Assembly: GCA_030844895.1 (NCBI GenBank)
Contig: CM061231.1
Location: 29,831,149 to 29,895,148 of the forward strand
Source of the DNA: Ambrosia x helenae
Lineage: Eukaryota; Streptophyta; Magnoliopsida; Asterales; Asteraceae
Direction: 5' to 3'
Length of the DNA stretch: 64,000 nt
The notes below the pieces were generated by a model, which did not search any database, was not told where the DNA came from, and saw nothing but the letters and a program-made list of their open reading frames with translations. Positions 11,959 through 23,263 of this stretch are shown one piece after another. Position 1 is the first letter of the stretch. Each line of letters opens with the position of its first letter. Position numbers and translations under genes: made by a program.

Positions 11959-12494
11959 TATATTTATAAAGTCCTCTTTATTAGTAACTAGGTTTAACAC
12001 CCGCGCTTCGGTGCGGGGCAAACCGATTTTTAACAAAATTTATACGAACCAATCTCACGTATTACGACGGTTCGGTTGAACCACCTGGTACAACCGGTTG
12101 AACCACCTGACAAATCCGGTTGAACTGTCCGATATGGCTGGTTTTAAACCAATATTCCTAACCATTCATACCAGCCGATTAAGCCGGTTGAACCACCCGA
12201 CATACCCGTTGAAACCGTGGGTATGGCCGGTTGAACCAATATTCCTAACCTATTTCTAATCCTACTGCATATGTTCAACCGGTTGAACCAATATTTCCTA
12301 ACTTATTTCTAAGCCTACTACGTATAAAGATAAAAAAAACATATAAAGACAAAACTCACAAAAAGACAAAAAAAACCTATATAATAACAATTTGAACTAA
12401 TGACATAACCGTAAATATCCTGAAAAATCTATCCTATTTTTTTTTTTTTTTAATCAAAACTTAAATTATTTATTGATAGATAAACGTAAAAAAT

Positions 12495-13556
12495 TACATC
12501 AAGATAGCGGGCAGACGGGCAACAAGCTGCGCCGCCACCCCTTTCTGGACGGCAAACCCTAACCTACTAAACACGAACCCATGCCCCCGGTGTCGAGACA
12601 CTGCTATGGATAACCCGTTGGACTCGGGTCAGGAAACGGATGGCTTCCGGTGCCAAGGAGCCAAAGGTATCAAATGCCAGGGGTACAAAAACCGTGTTGG
12701 TTCTCCTCACAAGCTTTAGCATGCTTCTCAACCTTCTTCGCCTCTGCTTTCCGCACCGCTTGCCCGGCCACAAAACCCCTATCCTCAAACCAACCAGGGG
12801 AGATACACCGTTAGGTTGACACAAGCGTGTTTCCCCCTGGCCCACCCAAAGACAAGCAGGTCTGCTGGACGTAGGGTGGATCTCCCTTCTGCGGGGTCCG
12901 ATAGGAAGTTCACAGGAGCTTCCTTCTTGGCTGAGATCCCAGCCCTTCTTAAAATGTCCCAAAGACGTCCCGGACCCAGTCATGCCTATATTTGAAACCA
13001 GGCAACTCCTTACAGTGAACCGCGTGTTCCCCGTATTTGTCCAAGCATGCCTTACGACAAATCGGACAGACTTCATCTTCATGGTACATGGGATCACCAA
13101 ACGATATTTAAGAATTGCCCTGTATTCAACCCCAGACATGGTTTGGCCCAAACCTTCGATTGGGATAACATTCAGGAAATCTTGGGCATGGGGGCTTTGC
13201 AAGCATTCAATAACTGCCTTTTGGCGGGGGGACAGATCAAAAGCTTCACCCAGGCTCTGCGCGATTTTGCCAAAAAGAGCATTCGCCAAAGTTTTCTGAG
13301 GCTTTGGGGGGGGGGGGGGCGGTGTCCTTGTTAGAAAAACGTCAATATCAAAACCTGGGAGATAGTCATTTATCCTTTCGAGGGCCTGTACGTAGTCCAA
13401 GTCCATGTCGACAACCCCGCTATTCCTTAAGATATGGTCCTGGAGCCCTAGTCCTCCAAACGCATCGGCAAGGACGCCAATCGCCATGTAGGTCACCAAA
13501 GAACGGACCCCCACATACCACTGTAGGTCACCAAAGAACGGACCCCCACATACCAC
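12495..13556 (-). pseudogene. frameshifted plant gene fragment (FAFDTFG..LAPEA family) in a Helitron
   Basis: The main open frame runs 13556..12567. It contains a proline tract, then VIECLQSPHAQDFL and GLGQTMSGVEYRAILKYRL, and near the end GVSPLVGLR, VPLAFDTFGSLAPEA and RVQRVIHSSV. The family's usual end (KGVAAQLVARLPAI) is present just downstream in another frame (about 12560-12495), and the middle also appears shifted, so at least one frameshift breaks it. I recall similar proteins as abundant uncharacterised, transposon-spread plant sequences sometimes annotated as reverse-transcriptase-like; I assign no function. A 35-bp tandem duplication lies at its 5' end. Confidence 0.6.
13487..13556. 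repeat. 35-bp tandem duplication
   Basis: TGTAGGTCACCAAAGAACGG starts at 13487 and again at 13522; the two 35-bp units are almost identical. Confidence 0.9.
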
Positions 13557-14082
13557 AATATCCTATTTATACACTATTTATAGATTGATGAGAATTTTAT
13601 ATTAATAATTTTAACATTATAGCCATATTGTATTGATTATTGATATATGATTTATTTAAGATTAACATATGCTCTTTTGTTACACAACCCAAACTACGTT
13701 TATACATAAAAACAAAGTACATTATGATCCTTATCTTTTGGGTTCCTTTCGTAAACAAAATAGTTGGTTTTATTCAGGGTTTGTTCTCCAAATTTCTAAA
13801 ACGTGTTGAGCCATAAGTAAAAAAAAAAAAGTGGGTCCCTCTGAAGGTTCAAGTTTCAGCTTTCATTAATACTTGAAATACATAAATAAATACACGTATT
13901 ATCTATTATCTATATATTAATACAAAGACACTTCAATTGTGTCTTTGTTTTAATATATACTAGATCTTTGCCCGCGTTACACGCGGTTCACCAACGTACA
14001 ATTATTTCGAGTGGTAAAACATATAAAAAAATGTAGGAGAAATATTTTATTAAGATTTAAAAGAAACCAATACACATTCTAT

Positions 14083-14345
14083 TCAAATATCATTAAATAT
14101 TTCTTTATACACCACATTTTTTGTTTTAGTCTTCACTTGGCCATCAGCATCAAGTATAAGTAATTTCACTCCTGCCCTGCTTCTAATCAAATATCATAAA
14201 AATATTTCTTTATACAAAACATTTTTGTTTTATTCTTCACCTTGTCATCCGCGTCAAGTATAAGTAACTTAACGCTAGTCCTGATTTTTACTCTTGATAA
14301 AGCACCATAAAGCTAGCCATATAAGAGTACAGGGTCTCTTATAAA
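14083..14345 (-). pseudogene. Helitron helicase C-terminus, two tandem remnants
   Basis: On the minus strand 14345..14187 reads DPVLLYG, a stop, then LYGALSRVK and KLLILDAD, ending in a stop. A second copy at 14184..14083 reads RSRAGVKLLILDADGQ and KNVVYKEIF before a stop. LY(V/G)ALSRV followed by a LLILD..G block and a short tail is the conserved extreme C-terminus of the Pif1-family helicase domain of Helitron RepHel proteins. Nothing upstream of this tail survives: the next 200 bases lead into the RPA gene's 3' end. The duplicated unit is about 105 bp. The first copy has an in-frame stop where family members have Gln. Confidence 0.8.
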
Positions 14346-14558
14346 CTATCAACAATAATCTTAAAATCCTAAAAAACAATTCAACCATGTAGAATTTTTA
14401 CCAATATAATAAACAAACATCAAATGTAAACACGCAATTTATGTAGATGAAAATTGTCTCAAAATCAAACCAAACACAAATGAAAACAAAATGTCAACAC
14501 ACAGGAAATAAAAATCCTGACAATAAACCATTGTTCAAAAAAAAACGGGTAATTGATC

Positions 14559-17181
14559 CTATTTTTCAACCTTAGGAATCAAGACCGTGTTCTCAGGTGA
14601 TTTGTTACGGGAAATGAACTTTTCAGACTTGAGGACTTTAGTTGTTGACTGACTTGCATCATCATCCATTTCGTAAACTTTGTCCAAGCTACGCTTTATC
14701 TCAGCTTCATCACGAATCAAACTAACTCTAGAAGATGATTCTGGAGTAGTGTTATCTCCAATAGAATCCTACAATTTTAAAAGCCATGTATAAATTGTTA
14801 GAGTAAACTACATTAAAATGTAATCTGAACACATGGTTGACCAAGTAAACTACTAACCTTCAAAGAGACCGTATTCTGTGTTGAAGAGTCACCTACATCG
14901 ATATTTTCAAGCAGAGGTTGTTCGATCTAAAAAAAAATTGTAATAAAGAACCGAGTAACGTAAAAAGGGTTTAAACAATAACTAAATAACAACAAAAATA
15001 ATAACGATTCATAACAGTAATTATAACGAAAATATTTAAATCATAATCATAACCTGAATGTCAAGGAACCGTTCTTCAAGAGAAGCTACAATTTCCGAAT
15101 CATTTGTAAGCTTCCTTATACCATAACCATCAACATGCTTATCAATATTAAATTGCCCTACTTTAATTTTGAAAGCAAATTTCTTATCTTCAATTTCATA
15201 AAACTCAACAGGAATTACTTTCTCTTCAATAGAAACCTAGATCATACATCATATAAGTAATACAAAGTACAATTACATATATTGTTTAAATCTCAAAAAA
15301 ATAGGTTACCTGTTTGCTTTTCTCAAGAAGCTGCATCGCTGACATGCCCAACATTTTTTTTGCTTCTCGATCAAACAATGTAAGGGATGTAATTCCAGTA
15401 CAATCCTGTACCCTTATTGGAATCCTATACCTAAAACACCAAAACTAAAAAATCAGATCTATATGTAAAAAAATTAGTAAACGTAAACATGAATACTAAA
15501 ACATAAAAAAAAAAAAAATATCATACAATTATAACTTATGTATAGAGAATACAATTCTTACACTGGATCACCGGAGACAATCTGTTTTGGACAACCTTTA
15601 TTCGTGCAAATCAAAACTTGTTTAAATGAAGTTACGTCCTTCACCTCTTCATCATCTGGTAAACTCAAAGTTGGCTCAACCTTGTGGTTGCAGAACTCGC
15701 AACCAAGGTAATACCAATCTTCGTTAGGATCCACCCCCTTGATTGTTCCAACAACAATTACTTGTTTGTTAACCTACAAAACCAAAATTAAAAATGGCAC
15801 GAATAACCTTGAAATGTATTTGGAAAGAAAGTTATTAGGCAAAAAAAAAATTAATTTTATACGAACCTCTGTTATCAATGGAAGATCACGAATACTGGTA
15901 AAAGTTGTTTTATTCAAAAATTCATCAGACATATTCATACTACCAGACGATCCCAGGGATCGTTGAGCAGAACATGATTCGCTGGAGATAAACTTTTCAA
16001 TATAACTGTAAATAAAAAAAAATATTTATATATCTTTAAACAACTGAAAACATATAAAAAAAACACAAAAAAATATAACTATTCTACCTTTTCTTGAAAG
16101 AACGAATGTCTTCAATGTCTTCATTAATAAAAAGGCGAGTGATAAAGAAAGCATTTTGAACACTTACATTGCCTTTGAAAAAAAAATATTAAAACAGGTA
16201 AAACAAATACCGGTATACAAAAATATCTAATCGGAATTTCTAAAAAAAGTAATATATAACATACCTTTATAATTGCTAAAGCTTCCAAATTGAACAATAA
16301 GGACTACATGAACTTCATCTTCATTCTGCTTGATGTATTCAAACATCTCATGACTATAATCTTCCCACAAAGAATAGGTCATTTTCATGCCACTACATAT
16401 AAACAGAATGTATGTTAAAAGGAAAATTATAAAGGGTTTTATACCAACATATTCGTAGCAGATATGAAATACATACTCTAGATCGATCAAGACAAGGTTC
16501 ATCTTGCTTTTCCAACCAGCTTTAGTTTCTGTTGGTTCTGGTGGAGTCCATTCTTCAACATAGCCAATGAAATCTTAAAAAAAAGTTAAAACAGTTTTAT
16601 ACGAATACATAATCAATATAGAAAAGGATTAAAATACATTTCGTTAGTATAATAAAAACAAACCAATTCTTTGTTCTGTAGACAGATTTCCACCTTTAAT
16701 TGACTCAAAAGATGAAAAATTAAAACCGTATTCGCTTCCATCAAACTTACTACACTTTGAAATATTAGTTTCAAAAGTAAATGAGAGCATATCTTCTTTA
16801 GAAAAATGTTTAGTAGATTTGTTTTCAGCAAGTTGTGAGTTATAAATATAATAGGTTTCATTTTCATGTAAGAATTTTTCATGCTTCTTCATATATCTAC
16901 TCCATACAATAGCTTGCATTTTCGACCCCTATTTGAAAAGAAAAAAAAAATTACTAACAACCAATTTTTTGCAACAAACAAATGTGTAGAAAAAAAGCAA
17001 ATTAAAAAAAATATGTTAAAAACATAACCTGTTCATCCATAAGAACCATATCAAGAGAAAGAATTTCTCCAGGTTTCTTTCGATTTTCTCGCTTCCAAAG
17101 CCTAAGCACCCTAACTTTGATAGTATATTTAGTCATGCGCCAAGTGATGTCATTCAAAAAAGTAATGTTGTTTGGATCCAT
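14559..17181 (-). CDS. Helitron-borne RPA70-like single-strand DNA-binding protein
   Basis: An intact 11-exon gene on the minus strand: 17181..17029, 16928..16664, 16573..16477, 16392..16265, 16172..16088, 16005..15867, 15773..15562, 15430..15310, 15236..15054, 14926..14858 and 14768..14559. All introns are GT..AG, all phases agree, and no stop precedes codon 554, giving 553 residues. Exons 1-2 carry an OB fold (VRVLRLW..KPGEILSLDMVLMDEQG). Exons 3-4 start the next (FIGYVEEW, then DGMKMTYSLWEDYS). Exon 7 has a zinc ribbon with Cys 314, 317, 345 and 350, followed by the C-terminal OB fold (YRIPIRVQDCTGITSLTLFD). The tail is Ser/Lys-rich. This is the plant RPA1 layout without the N-terminal protein-interaction domain. 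RPA-like genes of this type are known companions of RepHel in plant Helitrons. It presumably binds single-stranded DNA during rolling-circle transposition (inference). Confidence 0.85.
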
Positions 17182-19145
17182 AATGTTACAACTCTATGGT
17201 ATCTAAGTATTAGGTAAGATTAATCTAATATGTATTTATAGAGGTTTAACAAAAAAATGTAATAAAAATGTAAACTTTTTTATTTTTAGTAAACATTACT
17301 AAATTATGTCTACATAAATATAACAATTGACCACAAATTGATTTACATTTAAGTGTTTCCATTATTAAGTTAAATTTCGTTTAAATTAATTTTATAACGA
17401 AAATATAATTAGCATTGTTATATGTTTACATTTTTAAGTTAAAAGTTAATGTTGTTAAATTTTGTTTACATGCATACGATTTTTTGGTATGGTACATTGG
17501 AAACTGTGTATAAGTAAAATTTAATTTTTAATAAAATTGTTTGTGAAATTTTTTTTAAAAGTAACAGTTAGAAATGAAAATCAATTTACATTTAAGTTTT
17601 CCATTATTAAGTTCAATTTCGTTTATTGATTTAAAAAAGAAAATAATAATTACCATTGTTACATGTTTACATTATTTAGTTAAGGATAATAATTTAAAGT
17701 ATTTTTGGAAAATTGTGATTAATATAATTCAGTTTGAAAAGTCAACGTTACTAAAAGTTGACTTTAAAAATAAACAATAACACATTTAAGAAATATAAAA
17801 TGTAAATTATTGCTAAAAAAGGTTTGGTAATATAAAAATGTTTCAAAGTTAGTCATACAATGTATGATGACTTTTTGACTAAAGATTCCTAAATTATGAC
17901 AACATTAATATAACAGTTGACCAGAAAATTAATTTACATTTAACTGTTTCCATTATTAAGTTAAATTTCGTTTTGGTATGGTACATTTTAAACTTAGTAT
18001 AATTCATTTTATATTTTTTAATAAAATTGTTTGTTATAAATTTTTTTAATAACGGCTTTATAAAAGAAAAGTAATTTACATTTAAGTTTGTCCAATTTTT
18101 ATAGGTAAAGTTCGTTTATTCATCAAGAATATATTTTTTGAAAAAAAATTGTTTATTATTCGTTTTTTAAAATAAGCGATTTAAAAGAATTGTAAAACTG
18201 TAATACAATTTAATTAAAATAGCCAAACATTGAATTTAAATACCTCTTATGTTACAAAACTGGTTTTAGTTTATAAAGGGTTGGTTTTAAATAATTGAAA
18301 TGTACCAAAAATATTTTGATGATAAAATTATATTGATTGTTAGTTAATTGTAATAATCTTAAATTTATTTTGTTAACAATGATTGAGATAACTTAAACTT
18401 CTTAATATACACGGAATTTATATTTATTACCAATTAATAAATTAAAATATTTTAGGAAAACTGTCATTAATATGATTGACTTGGAAAAGTCAATGTTGCT
18501 AAAATTTGACTTTTAAAAAAAATTATCAAATTTAAAAAATATAAAATGTCACATGATTGTTAAAAAAATTTTCTGATATAAAAATGTATGATGACTTTTT
18601 TTTTTATAAAAATCCATATGATTGTAATTGTATTACTACTACCTAAACAGTTCACAATTCAGATTTTACTTTATAAACAACAAATAAAGGTTTAGCATAA
18701 ACATATATCACGACAAACCAAGCATCATATGCACAATCATACATGACAACTAAACCTACCAAAAGTTTACAAAATTAATGTTCAAAAAAACCTTTTTGTT
18801 AAAAAGACTTGGACAACCAATGTTACAAAATATAGTTTAGTTGTATCAAAATGTAAAATTTTAAGATGAACATTCAGTTATTTTAGATTCTTAGATAATA
18901 GATTTACTAACTTATCCAAACATTGCTAACTTACTGTCTAAACAACCCAAAAACATTACAATATACATAACCTACTTATTTATTGTTTATCAACATATAT
19001 ATAAACCCAAAAACCACGACTTACCACATGAGCAGTAAACGTGGAAATGTTTGTGACTACCAACGATAGATCATGTTCTAACTTAAAAAAGTTACCCACC
19101 AAAAAGTATTGTCTTCAAACCACATAACAACCACCACTAACCAAA
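17182..19145. repeat. AT-rich spacer with degenerate direct repeats between RPA and B3
   Basis: Blocks such as TTTACATTTAAGTGTTTCCA with TTATTAAGTTAAATTTCGTT recur around 17340, 17580, 17935 and 18075, and GTCAA(T/C)GTT(A/G)CTAAA recurs near 17740 and 18490, suggesting old internal duplications. No coding sequence was seen. The RPA promoter should lie just right of 17181, but no clear TATA box stands out from the AT background. Confidence 0.6.
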
Positions 19146-21838
19146 CTAACTACCATTACCGCTAACAACATTAGAGAACTCGAACACACCTTGCTTTTGG
19201 AAAAACTGGAAATGCATTTGATCACCAAGCTGAAAGTTCTTATCACCTACGAAAGTTGACATACCTCTTATGTTGTAACGGTACTTTCCAGGTTCACCTT
19301 CCCTCCCAACAGACACTCCCCAACTAAAACCCTCACCATCACGAATGGTCAAAGCCCTCTTCTTGCACAACCCGTTGTCCCTTGCCCAAGGGGTCTTCAT
19401 ACGCTACGCAAATAACAAATAATAGAAAGTTATACAATAATAATATATAAATATAGCTTGTCATCTCATTTGGATATGACATAAGTGGACATCTAAATAA
19501 CAAACAACAGTTTTTCCATAATTGACAACAGACTAACATTTAACATCTAATTAAGTCTAAGTAACAACACTTGACCCATATTAGGAGGTCATCAACTTAT
19601 AAACCACTACTATGGCTGCAATAACATCTAAAGGCGTATAATAAAACTGTTCGACTAACATGCATTTAAGTTAATAGATTTAAAAAATACAATGATTGCA
19701 CTTACATAGTAAATGCCATTTGACCAATATCACAAGTAAACACCATTTCAGTGCAGTTTATACCAACTGGTAACCAATTCGTGTAATCTGATAATTTGAC
19801 CAGATTTGACCTATGTGTGTAGCTAAAACTAAAATGAATCTAAATCACTTGACATCTAACAAATAAATCAGTTGACCGATATTTGTTTGAGAAGTCTACA
19901 TAAGTAACAACAGGTGTGGTTAATTTGTCCATAAAGTAAAATCTAACATTTAGACCACTTCACCCGTTTTTAACATCTTAATAACCAACAACAGTTGACC
20001 CATATCTGTTATAAGCCTAACATCTAAGATCTACATAATACTAACTAACAACAGTTGACACATATTAGGAGGTCGTCAACTTATAAACCACTAATATGGC
20101 TGCACTAACATATAAAGAGTTATAATAAACCAGTGATGGACTAAAATACATCTAAATCAATTGAACCATTTTCTGACATACTACAAACCAATAACATAAA
20201 TTGAAGACTAAATGAAAACCTGAAACATAAAATGCTTCCTTATAAACAGCAGTTGAAGACTAAATCAATTGAACCATTTTTACTAAATGCAAACCTAAAA
20301 CATTCAAGCTTAATAGAAACCTATAACATAAATGCATAATCATTCTAAGTTGAACGCTTAAATAGTAACAAACCATTAAAGTATTTCTTAAACCATAAAT
20401 GTATACCTAAAACATAAACCACTAATCAAATACTAAATCACATACAATAGATTCTAAGGTTTCTATAAAACATCAATTGGATCATAAACCTAAAACATCA
20501 AAGCTAAATAGAGACCATAAACATATTTTCCATAATAATCATAATCCTGTAAACAGAATTAATTAAAACCTAAATCATAATCCTAAATGAAAACCCTAAA
20601 ACAATCGATTAATTAAAATCAGTGTAGTATGTAAACAGGACTAAAATACATCTAAGTTAATACATTTAAAAAATAAATATTATTACTTACATAGTGCCTG
20701 TCAACAACGAACACCACTGGCACACCTACATCGTCCTCTTCCTCAGAATCATCATCCTCTTCCTCCATATCGGTGTCCTCTTCATCCTCCTCGCTGAAAT
20801 AATCAGAAACGACAACCTCCTCACTATCATCAGTAGAAACGACAATGATATCTTCATCAGAGTAATCTTCATCATCATCCTCCTCCTTAACTTCAGCTTC
20901 CCATTTAAGTTCAGGAGGAAGAGTAAGCTTGTTTTTCTCAAAAACCGACATATTGTATGTGCTCTGTTAAACAAAAAAGAAGTATATAAATTTTATCAGC
21001 CTTATGACGTATACAGCGAGCAAAAAATATAAAGCTAAACATTTAGAATTTATATTTAAGAAAACAGAGAAGACCTCATCAATGATTTTGAAGACAATGA
21101 GATGATCAGGTGTGATTGAAAAAGTTTGCTTAATGAAAAGCCATCCTTTAGTGACATAAAAGAAACCATCATCAACTGCTAGCTGGATCTTAAACTTTTT
21201 ACGTGGAGGAGCTCTAACTGCAATTGGGTCCAACGGGAGTTGTCTGTTCATTAAACCATGAACAACGTAACAACTAACATGCTGGAAAAAAAACCAAAAA
21301 TGTTGACAGGGGTTAAAATAAGTTTTTATATCAAAAAATTGTATAATAAAATATAATGATGTTATTTGATTAAAAAAAACACATACCAGACGCTTCTCAC
21401 AGGTATAAGGATCGGACAATCTGCAGTAAAAAAAGTTACCAGCTGCATACACTGCATCTTGATGGAAAGTTATCATCCTGAAAGAGCGAAGATTTTCCTC
21501 ATACTGAAATAGAAAGTTACACCCAGATGGGTACTTCAATTTAGTAATCATTGTTCTCCAACCATTGTAGAAGAACCACTTGCCAGCAATATTCAACACT
21601 TTAATATCATAGACTTTAGAGTCCAAGGTACGGATTTTGGTGTTACCGGTAGGATAACCATAATCTTCGATCCACTTTTGATAGAGTTTTGGTAACGCCT
21701 GATAAGAATTACAAACATTAAAATATTATTAGGAAAAGTATAAACATACTGTACTATATACATTTTGGCATGTAACAGATATCTTACAATACAAACACGG
21801 TTGTTACCCTCCGACTCAATCCAAAATCCATAAACCAT
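19146..21838 (-). CDS. Helitron-borne multi-B3-domain DNA-binding protein
   Basis: An intact five-exon gene on the minus strand: 21838..21788, 21698..21387, 21281..21075, 20963..20691 and 19403..19146. All phases are 0 and it encodes 366 residues. B3 domain 1 spans about residues 19-100 (LPKLYQKW, then WFFYNGWRTMI and GCNFLFQYEE). A second, more divergent B3-like domain is at about 130-190 (KKFKIQLAVDDGFFYVTKGW, DHLIVFKI). A strongly acidic Asp/Glu stretch fills about 213-268. A third B3 domain is at about 285-361 (WARDNGLCKKRALTIRDGEG, RGMSTFVGDKNFQLGDQMHF). The order resembles REM-type B3 proteins, which are plant transcription-factor-type DNA binders. The donor after exon 3 (GTCTTC) is non-consensus at later positions but keeps the frame. 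The gene lies wholly inside the 9.1 kb Helitron, so it is either captured or resident cargo. Confidence 0.8.
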
Positions 21839-22930
21839 TGTATTCCAAACGTGTATGCACCTGTAGCAACCACAAAAGATAATCGCAAATACATATCAGC
21901 AAAGTAATGTTTATATGAGTATAACATAAAGAATATAAATTGAAGACTAAATTGAAGACTAAATCAATTGAACAACTTTTACTAAATGCAAACCTAATCC
22001 AAACAATGTATGATAACAATCCATTCCTAGGTTCCTTATAACATAAATTGAACACTAAATCAATTGAACAATTTTTACTAAATGCAAACCTAAAGTATTC
22101 CTTAAACCATGAATCGATACCTAAAACATAAACCACTAATCAAAAATTAAATCATAAAAATCGGTTCTAAGGTTTCTATAAAGAAAAAAAAGCCCTAAAT
22201 CAATACCTAAATCATAAACCCCTAAATTGAAACCTAAAAGCATAACAATCCATTCTTAGATTTCTTAAAACATCAATTTAACGATAAATCGTAACCTTAA
22301 AACATCAACCCTAAATCATATCTGAAATACAAAACGATTAATAAGAATGAGCAATAATAATTGAAAAAAAAGAACAATAAGTAAAACATAAAACAGATAA
22401 AAAGATTAACATTACTCTAAAATCGATACCTAAAACATAAACCACTAATCAAAAATTAAATCATAAAAATCGGTTCTAAGGTTTCTATAAAGAAAAAAAA
22501 GCCCTAAATCAATACCTAAATCATAAACCCCTAAATTGAAACCTAAAAGCATAACAATCCATTCTTAGATTTCTTAAAACATCAACTTAAACTTTAAATC
22601 GTAACCTTAAAACATCAACCCTAAATCATATCTGAAATACAAAACGATTAATAAGAATGAACAATAATAATCGAAAAAAAAGAACAATAATAAAACATAA
22701 AACAGAGAAAAAGATTAACATTAATCTAAAGTTTAAAAACATAGATTGAAAATCTGTGAAACAAAAGAAAGAATAATCGATCAATGAACATCTATTTAGT
22801 GAAATAACAATCAAAATACAGTTACCTTGGATTGGAGAGAAAGATTAAGATTAATCGCCTTGAATCGCCCTTGTGAGATTAGGGTTTGGGTAGAAGGAGG
22901 CGATGATAATATGAATGTGTTATGTCCGTG
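21839..22930 (-). promoter_or_regulatory. 5' leader of the B3 gene with a leader intron
   Basis: A probable non-coding exon ends at 22826 (CCAAG|GTAACTG on the minus strand). The next exon begins at 21860 after CTACAG and reaches the ATG at 21838. The roughly 965-bp intron between them contains a 309-bp tandem duplication. The leader starts within about 160 bp of the Helitron 5' end, so the promoter probably lies in the Helitron terminus. The exact transcription start is not visible. Confidence 0.5.
22113..22730. repeat. 309-bp tandem duplication
   Basis: ATCGATACCTAAAACATAAA starts at 22113 and again at 22422, and the two units align almost base for base (for example TCGGTTCTAAGGTTTCTATA in both). 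It lies in the leader intron of the B3 gene. The high similarity suggests a recent event. Confidence 0.9.
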
Positions 22931-23092
22931 TTTTTTTTTTAGGGTATATGTATTTTACTCGATTTTTGATTAAAAAAAAAAAGAAAATTTTATAAATTCC
23001 CACATTGTGCCATGTAGGATTCTCATTAATTGCTAGGGGTGTGAGAGATTGACAAGTGTCCCAAAATGCTTCTAAATATTATATGTATAGAT

Positions 23093-23263
23093 ATTGGCCA
23101 CAAATTTTTACGTTAACTTTATTTCTGTCACTAACTTTTAGGTTAACTTTATTTTCTTTTAATTTGACCACCAAACTTAAACCAACAAACTTTTAGCCTT
23201 TATGATTTAAAACTTTAACCACTAACTTTTAGCTTAACTTTATATTTTTCCAATTTGTTCACC
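23093..23263. repeat. degenerate minisatellite, left part
   Basis: Repeats of CCACTAACTTTTAGGTTAAC and TTTATTTTCTTCCAATTTGA. The same array resumes at 25325-25640 on the other side of the TA-flanked element, so that element interrupted it. Confidence 0.75.

Larger units (their letters stand above)
11988..13584 (-). mobile_element. 1.6 kb non-autonomous Helitron
   Basis: On the minus strand the element begins A|TCTATAAATAGTG (TC at 13584-13583) and ends with the hairpin CCCGCACCGAAGCGCGGG, then TGTTAAACCTAG|T (CTAG at 11991-11988). TC start, CTRR end, 3' hairpin and A/T insertion context are all present. It carries the frameshifted gene fragment described separately and no Rep/helicase. Confidence 0.8.
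13960..23091 (-). mobile_element. 9.1 kb Helitron carrying RPA-like and B3 genes but no Rep/helicase
   Basis: On the minus strand the 5' end is A|TCTATACATATAATATTT (TC at 23091-23090). The 3' end has the hairpin CCGCGTGTAACGCGG, then GCAAAGATCTAG|T (CTAG at 13963-13960). Flanking bases are A (13959) and T (23092), the expected AT target. Contents in transcription order are a multi-B3 gene (22930-19146), an RPA70-like gene (17181-14559) and a duplicated remnant of the C-terminus of the Helitron Pif1-type helicase (14345-14083). The helicase remnant lies directly before the 3' end, as in autonomous plant Helitrons. The element therefore looks like a descendant of an autonomous Helitron that lost Rep/helicase. 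B3, RPA and helicase remnant are all on one strand. Confidence 0.85.

Noticed and set aside
20694..21032. 112-codon plus-strand open frame opposite the acidic B3 exon
   Set aside because: Shadow of the minus-strand GAA/GAT-rich exon; no motif, no splice support.
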